30,071 nucleotides of DNA from Dinochytrium kinnereticum (lineage: Eukaryota > Chytridiomycota > Chytridiomycetes > Chytridiales > Chytridiaceae), in assembly GCA_027604005.1 (NCBI GenBank), contig JADGJT010000291.1:1-30071 (forward strand), given 5' to 3'. The position numbers and the translations under genes are program-made. The first letter of the stretch is position 1. Each line of letters begins with the position of its first letter. Under the pieces are notes generated by a model. It did not search any database. It saw only the letters and a program-made list of their open reading frames with translations, and had not been told where the DNA came from. This document shows positions 1 to 7,985 of the stretch, piece after piece.

Positions 1-443
1 CCGAAAACGTTGAACGACGTGCTAAAGAGCGCGAACAAAAAGGGGTGTATTGCGGCAATGGATGAAGAGATTCACTCCACAGGACAAAAAGGGCATTAAG
101 TCTGGTTGGGTCTACAAAGCTAAACGAGGTGAAAGGGGGGAGATAGAGCGCTTCAAAGCGCGTTTCGCCGCGAAAGGATATTCGCAGAAGGAAGCAAAAG
201 GTTTTTAATGAAACTTTCGCCCCAGTGATCCAACAGTCCACGCTTCGAATGATGATAGCAGTTACATGCCATGAGGACATGGAAATACGACAGTATGATG
301 TGAAGACCGGGTTCCTGAATGGTCGAATTACAGAACATGACATCTACATGGAACATCCAAAGGGTTTTGAGGTTGAAGGAAAAGAGGATCACGTTTGCCT
401 GCTAGGAAAGAATCCTGCTGGAATGGAGATGTCGCTGTCTTAG
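1..443 (+). pseudogene. Ty1/copia reverse-transcriptase fragment, decayed
   Basis: Reads as the N-terminal part of a copia-type reverse transcriptase. The recognisable blocks are the KARF..KGYSQ stretch (about 146-190), the NETFAPV block (about 209-230) and DVKTGFLNG followed by IYMEHPKGF (about 297-370). The blocks lie in different reading frames: an in-frame stop follows the first segment near 97, and a one-base shift in a T run near 205-210 separates KGYSQ from NETFAPV. Similarity ends near 408, just after the VCLLGK block, so the catalytic YVDD region is absent. The element enters from outside the left edge. It is a dead relic; no LTR or integrase was recognised here. Identification rests on the block order typical of copia pol. 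Confidence 0.85.
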
Positions 444-1315
444 CTATCCCACTTCAAGGAATGTGCGAGGTCTTACTTTTCTGCCCCAATGATCATTTAA
501 CACTAAGTGTCCTCTCCCTCGTCCATCCACGGAGCTTCGTTAAAGCCATAACTCTCACTCCAGGACATCGGGATGGTCCAGGTCATTGGCAAACTAATAT
601 CAACATGGGTCTCCGACCTCACATTCAAAGGAATTATGCCAATGAGGCGTATATAGATAGATAGCTCATACCTTCTTAGACCTTGGTCCGGATGACAGGC
701 TCTTAAGGTGGCACTGCAACCTGGCCACCCACCGACGGCATTCATAACACTATATAGAATATAGATAGAAGAAAGCTCAGCCCAAAGGCTGGTCTTATCA
801 TATAGGGCTGTTCAAGGTCTTTTGGGTGTTGGTAAATCTATTAAAATTTCTCTCTCTAAAACAAATAAATAATTGTGAACTATATAATCAGGCGTCTCGA
901 CCACACACATTTTGCTTTTTCAGGGTTGCAACGGCGGTGGCTGCCCTTCCTTCTTGAAAACCTTCTTTCATCTATTGGGAAGAAATGTCGAAAACACCCG
1001 AGAGGGAAAAGAACGCAACGGGAATTAGACTCTGAATTGTCGAACTTGCGCCTCATTGTGGAGTTCATTGAATGTTCACACTTCTTGCTAGTCGTATTTT
1101 TCGCGTAACTAACCATCTCTGTTACCTGTGTGAATCGCTGATGTCAGAATTTCAAAAAAGGGTGATGGTTGACAAAGTCAGAAAGAAAAGGGATTTCTTT
1201 TTGTTATATCCGAGTTTCTATCTCGTGGAAATATATCACCTTCAACAAATCCAATGCAATTTGGAGCCATAACGCAAAATTTAACAGGCCAGGTTTCACA
1301 TTAGAAGATATAATT
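444..1315. other. Gene-poor stretch between copia relic and IND1
   Basis: No convincing gene is seen. Open frames on both strands at about 875-1116 mirror each other and resemble no family. A short GATA run and repeated tatagat words occur at about 649-665 and 751-768. The stretch may include further transposon remains and the IND1 promoter and leader, but no LTR ends could be defined. Confidence 0.4.
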
Positions 1316-2475
1316 ATGTTGTTGTCCTGTAGGGTTTGGGGACGGCCCCATGCTGCGATGCGCCAGCATCTGCGGATGTTTGCGACTAGCCCAAGGCCAC
1401 CAATGTTTTCAAGTGCGAAGGCACCTGTGCGCCAGAACATCGGACAAGTTGGGAAGGTCATATGCATATCGTCTGCAAAGGGAGGAGTTGGGAAATCCAC
1501 AGTTTCTGGTGAACGATTCATAGGTTCTCAGATCTGACAGCGTGATAGTCAATACTTCTATCGCTCTGAAAGCAGCCGGATGGCGGGTTGGTTTGCTAGA
1601 TGCTGATCTCTTTGGCCCGTCAATACCTTTGATGATGAACTTAAAGGGAAGAGCAGATTTGACCGAAAGTAGGTATCAAATCCCAGTTGACTGGCGGCTG
1701 TTTTTAGAAGGTCCTGCTCTGTAACTATGCTGAAAGCTCCAGCGATTGTGATTTTCTGATTCGACTTTGCAAACTTATTCCAGGAAACAAGTTTCAACCC
1801 TTGGAAAACTACGGCGTAAAATGTATGTCTATGGGGTTTCTGATAGAGGAAGGAGCACCGGTTGTCTGGCGGGGCCTCATGGTTCAGATATTTTAAGCGA
1901 TGGACGTATCTCAATAATCATAGGTCATGAAAGGCATTCAGCAATTGCTGTGGGAAGTAGATTGGGGTGAGCTCGATTACCTAGTAATTGATATGCCTCC
2001 AGGGACGGGTGATATCCAATTATCTATTGCGCAGCAAGTCAAACTTGAAGGTGCCGCCTACATCGAACCATGCTGATGTGAAGTCAAGGTGCAATTATTG
2101 TATCTACACCACAGGATGTTGCTCTTACGGATACCATGAAAGGAGTCGCCTTATTTCAAAAGCTCGGAATACCAGTAATTATGGCGTGATATTCAGAGTT
2201 ATCTAACGTCAAAGATATTGGGACTCGTCCAAAACATGAGCTATTTTGAATGTCCGAAGTGCGACCACACAACTCATGTATTTGGGTATAATGGAGCTGT
2301 CAAGAAGGCATCGTCGCTAGGAATTGCTACTCTTGGCGACATTCCCCTCCATGCCGATATATGCGAGACCTCCGACAGTGGACAGCCCATCACAGCATCG
2401 CGACCGGAAAGCCCTTTATCTAAAAAATATTCGATTATTGCCGATGCTATCACGAAGAAGACGAATCAATCTTGA
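1316..2475 (+). CDS. IND1: IND1/NUBPL, mitochondrial P-loop Fe-S protein for complex I assembly
   Basis: Six exons are inferred: 1316-1508, 1549-1668, 1784-1881, 1924-2050, 2089-2174 and 2215-2475, giving 294 residues, the usual family length. The first about 25 residues are rich in Arg with few acids, fitting a mitochondrial presequence. The deviant Walker A KGGVGKS is at about residues 55-61, followed by the [24 protein letters not shown] and DMPPGTGD blocks. A CPKC pair at about residues 221-224 is the Fe-S binding motif of the Mrp/Nbp35 class. CMSMGFL and the order of blocks match IND1/NUBPL rather than cytosolic Nbp35/Cfd1. Known role of the family: delivery of [4Fe-4S] clusters to respiratory complex I in the mitochondrial matrix. 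Introns 1, 3, 4 and 5 are only 38-42 nt; those at 2051-2088 and 2175-2214 end in AAG but carry CTGAT or CTAAC branch-like words. The stop overlaps the 3' end of the opposite-strand gene. Confidence 0.93.
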
Positions 2476-3023
2476 TCATCTGCTTGCAAAGCACTGCGAA
2501 TTGCTTTCAGGGACTCCTCTAGTTGTTCAGATAAAATAATGTTTTCTTGCCGTAACCTCTCGTTTTCCGCCTAAATTGTAAGGGCATGCACCAAATACAA
2601 CTCAACCTTGGATGCCATCAGGTTCTGGTTCCAATCGGTTTGAAGAGCCTGCTTTTCTTTTTGAATAAGACTCTACAGCACATTACTTCAGTTCATTTTG
2701 ACAAAGCTTTACCGTCTGGGCTCGGAATTTGGCCATTATAACCTCCATAGTAGATTCATACTGCTTAATCAGTTGATTTAATAGTCGATTCTCCTTCAAC
2801 AGTTCGACGTAATGCTTATCTACAACAGTTATTTCACATTCATTGGCCCCCAAACCACTTGTATCGGTGTGCGGAAAAACATCATCGGCTCCTTCCTGCA
2901 CTCTTTCCTTCACTATTAGATTCGAATGATTCAACACCTTGCCTTTAAGCTGTCAAGCCGCGCCTTAAGCGAGAGAATGCTGTTTTTGTTGTCTTGAAGT
3001 ATCTGCAGAAGGTCTGCCTCCAT
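2466..3023 (-). CDS. SIKE/FGFR1OP2-like coiled-coil protein (STRIPAK-associated type)
   Basis: Four exons on the minus strand are inferred: 3023-2938, 2902-2713, 2672-2607 and 2570-2466, giving 148 residues. The centre carries [20 protein letters not shown], close to the conserved ENKELR..ALELIMSKYREQ segment of SIKE and FGFR1OP2. A second coiled-coil block ([18 protein letters not shown]) forms the C-terminus. In animals and fungi (SIKE, FGFR1OP2, Sordaria SCI1, S. pombe Csc4) these small coiled-coil proteins bind striatin-type phosphatase (STRIPAK) complexes. Function here is inferred from that resemblance. Introns are 35, 40 and 36 nt; the first ends in AAAG with a CTAAT branch-like word. 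All splice phases agree. The gene runs tail-to-tail into IND1, with a 10-bp overlap of coding sequence. The protein is shorter than the animal members, so other small coiled-coil families remain possible. Confidence 0.7.
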
Positions 3024-4754
3024 TTTTTAGAGTTTCCGAATATGGGATGGGTGGGTATCACAATCAATAGGTACAAATTATCAAATCTGTAGCCCTCTTC
3101 TCCTTCTTGCCTTCCCAACTTGCAACGCTTATGTACGGGCAGTGCCTCAATTTTTCAGCAGAATTGGCTACTCACATAGTACATAAAGCTATTATTGACC
3201 TCTTGATCGTATGGGTTCAATAGTGGTATTGAGAATAATATCATTTCCGCGCCGACTCCTTTTCTACATTAAAATTTAAGAGGGCGAAAAACGAGACCTA
3301 TTCGTGACGGCAACTCGCTTATATCTATAATTATTCCGGGCCTCTCCCTGTATGGTGGACGGTGAACAAGATAGAATACATCGAGGATATAGTAAGTCTG
3401 AGCAGGGAATAAAGCATTCAATGTGGCCACATTTAGCAGGTATGTCACGCCGAATTAGTCATAAGCATCTTTGCCGTGTCCAATGGCACGCCATCTGGCC
3501 TTGACTGTTCGACAGAGAAAAGGGAAGGTTAGCACACTGACCTTTGAAAATATAATGAATAGGTAGAGAAAGTGATAGGTGAATGAATGACTTTATATTT
3601 ATGTAAAGTAAAATACCGGCCTGAAGTTAATGTCAATATGGTTGGACCATCATTTACAATATCCGTACTAACGTAAATATTTATGTGGTGAGCTGGAAAA
3701 AACAACATATTGGACGGAAGAACATTGTTGATCGTTGGGAGTTAAAGGATGACCGGTGCTGACATTAGGAATCAAAAATGGTGCCGTTTTTAAGGTTATG
3801 TCATCACATCAAATGACGGATCACAATTCTTCGGCTGCTAGGAGTTAAAGTTATCTTAAGCATTTTTCGGACATGGTTAAGGGGACTAAGTCTTACTCAT
3901 GGGCATCTCATATCTTCCGCAGAGCAAACGACTCATGCTAGATGAGGTGTATTTATCCATCCATAACTTATGCGACGTAAAACAAACACAGGAGAGCAAT
4001 AGCGTGGTCCTCGAAGTAGGTACCGTGGAGACTGACCTATGATATCTTTAGAGATCTGGCGTCTTCTTGGGTATGATTATGCCTGAGCATTTGGTGGCAG
4101 TTGTTATAGGTCTCTCGAGAATAGCTCACCTCAGAATATGCTAAGTGCCTCATTTTGGCGGTAAAAATAATACTGTGCGAACGAGTCTACAGATATTCTC
4201 GCAGAACTACGGTCGTACCTCATTATCCTCCCAGAGTGGAATTGCTGATAGTTTGAGGAAGAGATTATATTGCCTGAAAATCTAGCATATTTAGTTGGGA
4301 TGCTCCTCAGGTATAGCCTCGATCTCATCGATGTCGCTATTCGAGAAAATCTTCACTAGGGAACTTTCGAGCTTGCCTTTTCCAAGGTCAAGTCTCTGAA
4401 AGCTGCTGCTGAAGCTGACATTTCATTCTATATTTTCCAGTGACATGATAAAAATTAATCGGGAGAAGGCAGAAAGGAATATTCATCAAGGCCACTTAAT
4501 TAATTGGTTTCGTAAGTCTCGATATAAAAATTGGTTTGAGGGTTTTAGGAGTCTTGATAATATTGCCATAGCTTCACAATAAAATTGTACTCCATAACTA
4601 CGTGTATTCAACGTTGCCTCTCACAAGGCTCCCTCTTCGTTAATGATGTGAAAGTGTGAAAGGGATGGCAGCTCATAATCCAAGTAAAATAATAAAAATG
4701 TATTTCTGTGAATTAATAGTATTTTGATTTAAAAAAAAAAATCAACAAATTTCA
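3024..4754. other. Unresolved 1.7-kb stretch with exon-like pieces
   Basis: No complete gene could be modelled with confidence. On the minus strand, 3504-3455 reads as a terminal exon (KARWRAIGHGKDAYD then TAA). It is preceded by a textbook 3' splice site: a TGCTAAC word, a pyrimidine tract and AACAG. No matching upstream exon was found. Another minus-strand run open from the ATG at about 4151 (MRHLAYSEVSYSRETYNN...) to about 4027 looks protein-like without being recognised. A separate two-exon candidate at 4291-4569 is listed on its own. The rest is AT-rich. No tRNA-like fold was recognised. Confidence 0.35.
4291..4569 (-). CDS. Candidate small two-exon gene, unknown product
   Basis: Tentative model: exon 1 4569-4496 starts MAILSRLLKPSNQFLYRDL. 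An intron 4495-4415 follows, with alternative CAG acceptors spaced 3 or 6 nt apart. Exon 2 4414-4291 reads LDLGKGKLESSLVKIF and then an acidic segment ending EEHPN and TAA. The phase is consistent and the product would be 65 residues. The N-terminus is basic and amphipathic, which could suit mitochondrial targeting, but no family was recognised. The exon-like composition of the second part is the main support. The 3' boundary could instead be an intron, because an AACTAA branch-like word and a TTTTCAG acceptor follow. Confidence 0.25.
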
Positions 4755-5610
4755 ATGTCTGAAACCGCCTTGCAACAAAGCCCTCTAGCCTTCACATGGG
4801 TGTTCTGGTGAATGAAGTAATCGCGCGCATCATAAATATTGACAAGATACTACGATCCGAAAAGGGCGATGCACAGGGATCCTTCTACCAAATTCGAGAA
4901 AGGGTCGTATGACAGTTCAATTAAGCGGCTAGTATCATTTTCGACCGTCGAAGAATTCTGGGGCGCCTACAATCTGCTGAGGAGGCCGACGAACTTGCCC
5001 CCCATCAGCGATCTATTTTTGTTTAAGAACGGGAAGAAACCGACTTGGGAGGGTAAAAATGATAAAGGGTTAGAGTTGAATGTTGACAATACATACTTCA
5101 GATCAACCTGATGGTGGGAAGTGGATTGTGAGACTGAAAAAAGGATTAGCGAGTAGATTTTGGGTGAGTTGAATAGTTGATGTTTTCGTTGGTTCTCTCA
5201 TCCGGAACTAACCTATGGAGTAGGAGAACCTGGTATTATTCATACGTTTTGTTGGTCGATGCTGACGTTGACCAGGTTATCGCACTGATATCAGAGCAAT
5301 TTGAGGTTGGAGATGAGATCTGCGGAGCTGTCATTTCGATCCGGCACTCGGAAGATATTGTTTCAGTATGGAATAGCAATGCGAGCCTCGGAAGAGTCAA
5401 TTTGAAGATCAGGTATTACTGATTTGATTCACACCATAAATTCATACGAGAAGGGATACGATCAAGCGGGTTCTCGGACTACCATCTCAATGTATCATGG
5501 AATATAAAGCGCATTCGCAAGCAATAACTGATCAAGTAAGAATTACAAAGAATGTGCATGTTAACGAATTTCATTAGTCTTCATTCAGGAATACAGCACT
5601 TTTTCTTTAA
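4755..5610 (+). CDS. EIF4E2: eIF4E2/4EHP-type mRNA cap-binding protein
   Basis: Seven exons are inferred: 4755-4807, 4865-5052, 5102-5163, 5224-5232, 5276-5412, 5454-5535 and 5578-5610, giving about 187 residues. The fold blocks are FTWVFW, FSTVEEFW, LFKNGKKPTWED, GGKWIVRLKKGLASRFW, EICGAVISIR and IMEYKAHS, in the order of human 4EHP and with nearly identical spacing. One of the two cap-stacking residues is Tyr (about Y33, in GSYDSSIK), as in class II 4EHP; canonical eIF4E has Trp. The other is W79 of the WED motif. 4EHP proteins bind the m7G cap weakly and usually repress translation because they bind eIF4G poorly. Exon 4 is only 9 nt (Glu-Asn-Leu). Intron 1 must end at 4864 (AAAG); using the nearer AAG at 4846 would create a stop. 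The last intron (5536-5577, GTAAGA) is optional: reading through ends at 5577. The N-terminus is short. Confidence 0.88.
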
Positions 5611-5666
5611 TTAAATTAAACCATGGCACAAGATTCTTAGACCGTAAGGCGTAACATTAAAAAGCG

Positions 5667-6002
5667 TCATTCGGGGAAGTCACCAACATCCCCTGAGGCT
5701 TCGATTGAGTGCTCTTGAATGTCATGCGAGTGGTCCTAAAACGGGATAAACCTATACATTGAGCAGTTATCAAACCTCTGCCTGCATTACATCTGCACTA
5801 TGGCCACCTGCAGACCCAATGGGTGTTGGAGCTTTCTTTTCCCTTATTTCTTCTGCCTGGATTGGCAAACCGTTAGTTAAACGACGAAGCACCAAGCCTT
5901 AACTCTCAAAGCGACTTTCTTTTCTTCCTCGAGTAGTCCTTTTAAGCCTTGACTATCATGAGGCCACCACAGTGAGAGCTCTGGTCGTGGAGGAGAAATC
6001 AT
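5667..6002 (-). CDS. Unrecognised 82-residue protein, three exons
   Basis: Too broken by introns to show as a long open frame. Exons on the minus strand: 6002-5904, 5856-5776 and 5735-5667, with introns of 47 nt (CTAAC branch word, CCAG end) and 40 nt (TTTTAG end), both phase 0. The product starts MISPPRPELSLWW. It has a charged helix-prone centre (LLEEEKKVALRAEEIREKKA) and an acidic, His-containing tail ending DVGDFPE and TGA. No membrane segment or signal peptide is visible and no family was recognised. It lies downstream of the Nudix gene on the same strand and tail-to-tail with the 4EHP gene, whose stop is 57 nt away. Support comes from matched splice signals and protein-like composition; it could also be the 3' part of a larger gene. 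Confidence 0.5.
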
Positions 6003-6206
6003 CAAAATTGTCCAACAAAAAAAAACATGTTCCAGCTACAGGTTCACTTTAAACTTTACAATGTCCCAATTATTATGATGTTTTATTTAATATTGATGGC
6101 ACTGGTTTAATATTGAAACCGCTCTGTACCCACAACCCGTACTGCGATAAGTCGACAGATGCTCAGTAGACCACGGAGTGGACCAGATATTCTTACATTG
6201 ACTTGC

Positions 6207-7201
6207 TTAAAGAAAATTCTCTTTTCGCAGCCAATTTAGGCCCATGTATGCTGTTTGGACAGATGGTAACGTCAGTTCACCTCTTAAGATGATGGCGTCT
6301 AATTCTTCCATGGATATATTTGACTCAACACTGATCATTTCTGTGGCAGTGGTCAACTCCAAAGTCTGACTTCATAGGCAAACGATGACCCACCTTCCGC
6401 ATCTCTTGGCCGAGGATTTGAATCGGCTATGGGATCCAGCACTAAGTAAGGCAGGAACTTATTCGTGCACCATTTCAACTCCATAATTCCATCCGTACCC
6501 TCAGGCAACAATGGAATAAGCTTTCCATTTGCAAGTCTAGCTTCCTCCGAGAGTTCCTCCCTCGCGGTGTCCTCTCGCGTGCGGTGCTTTTTGGGATCAA
6601 AGCCCCCTGCCGGAAAGCTATATCTAACTCCATTGATTCCTTGCATATACTCGAGGATGAGAGTGGTTGTCTTGGTCGCGGTGGAAAAAGGGAACATGAC
6701 GCAAAAAGTTGGGTTTGGAACGTCATGACCAACGATATCCCTATATGTGGGAACCAGGGTTAATTGATTGCATGAGATGGAGGGTGGTGCCCACCATTCA
6801 ACAGGTCCGTTGGGGAACTGGACGGTTCGCTGCCACATTCTCAAAAACCTCTTGTAGCCGACCTTATCCTCTTTCACCAGAGGAAACCCTTCGCTTAAAC
6901 GAAGCATTCGTCTGAGATCTGGCTGGTCTTTTTCCATATTGTATTTTTGACACCGAGCAAAGCCGAAAGTTATCCAATTTTTTTTGGGAAAAGCCGTGAG
7001 AGCAGTTTTGCCCTCAGCGATGGTAAGTCCTTGCAAAAAATATGTTCTTCTTTGTCGGGAACCATCACGAAGGCAAGATCATTCCTCTGTTGAAGGGATC
7101 CAGGAAGCACCTCAGACAGACTAAGGAGGACATTTGGCACCTAATAATTCAAAAAGAAAGCTGTGAGTTTCTGGAGACGAAAAAGTCATTCCCTTAGACA
7201 T
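6207..7201 (-). CDS. Nudix hydrolase domain protein
   Basis: Main exon 7029-6394 and terminal exon 6340-6207 are joined by a 53-nt intron. An optional first exon 7201-7141 (MSKGMTFSSPETHS...) joins in frame across a 111-nt intron ending TTTTTTGCAAG. The long model gives 276 residues. If translation begins at the internal ATG 6937 (MEKDQPDLRR) the product is 225 residues. The Nudix core reads YSFPAGGFDP with the helix REELSEEA at about residues 177-184 of the long form, keeping the REUxEE metal-binding half. The upstream Glu of the GX5EX7 half is not at its usual spacing. The C-terminus (MEELDAIILRGEL...) resembles the terminal helix of nucleoside-diphosphate-sugar hydrolases. Nudix enzymes cleave nucleoside diphosphates linked to another moiety; the substrate cannot be deduced here. 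The 5' end is the weakest part of the model. Confidence 0.8.
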
Positions 7202-7985
7202 GACAATGGAGAATGATCAAGTACCAACCGTCGCAAATACTCGCCTCTCAACAATCTGGGGAAATTATGAAGGATGTCCGGCCCCAAGCATTCTCTTCAA
7301 AATTCATCTGCACCATCCGCCACCACCTCCCATTTTCATCTTCAGACCTTGGATGCCATTATTATGTTTTTGTAATTTACAGTAATATACCGAACAAGTT
7401 ATCAAGAAGGAAACTAAAAAAAATGCTACATTGCATTTGATAACGTTCGCGATTTTTTGTTAAGTTAGGACGAGAGTGTGTACATTGCAGACTAGATATC
7501 ATCTTGAGGCGAATCGGTGAATAAGGGCATTGGCTTACATCACTTGATCGTAGATGTCAGTGATCCTCGATACGGTTTGTGACGAGATTATTTTTTCCAC
7601 TGGGAAGTGTTGACATATCGTGAAAGTGAGATAATATTAACTTTCGAGACATGATTATCGTCAAGTCAGCATAATAATGTTTTTGAGATACACAATTTTT
7701 TCAATGATACATGATGTTATCCCAAATAATTGAAGATTTCCCATAAAAGTGAAAAGCAAGTTGTTTAAGTAACTAGTTAACTAGAAAGATAACAAAAGCA
7801 AAAATCAAAAGACTAAGCAATGACCCTCAGAAAAGTAACCGCTTAGTTGCTTAAAAGTAAGCCTAACTCTCCAGCCTCCTTAACCTAGAGAGCAGCCGAT
7901 CCCTCTCATTTTCTTAAACTAAGGGGCTACTTGAACTTTAGTTATACAGCTATGGTGGTTTCTCAACATTGAGAGCCTGGTTTTC
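7202..7985. other. Intergenic stretch between Nudix and M15 genes
   Basis: AT-rich, with no confident gene. Two opposing short open frames at about 7206-7440 look partly protein-like. On the minus strand these include segments reading VERRVFAT and MNFEENAWGRTS, bounded by possible 36-40 nt introns. They may be extra 5' exons or leader of the Nudix gene, but the pieces could not be joined uniquely. The remainder (7450-7985) shows nothing recognisable. Confidence 0.4.

Noticed and set aside
875..1116. Overlapping open frames on both strands
   Set aside because: They mirror each other and resemble no known family; chance openness is sufficient.
3484..3626. Plus-strand mini-gene starting MARHLALTVRQRKG
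   Set aside because: Would need an AAAG acceptor for an ending of four residues, and lies opposite a stronger minus-strand splice acceptor.
4806..4847. TGA read as Trp in the 4EHP gene (recoding or alternative code)
   Set aside because: Moving the acceptor to 4864 gives TGG and a segment exactly as long as in human 4EHP; other genes here use TGA as stop.
7206..7440. Plus-strand open frames upstream of the Nudix gene
   Set aside because: Proline-rich and unrecognised; they oppose exon-like minus-strand sequence and have no supporting signals.
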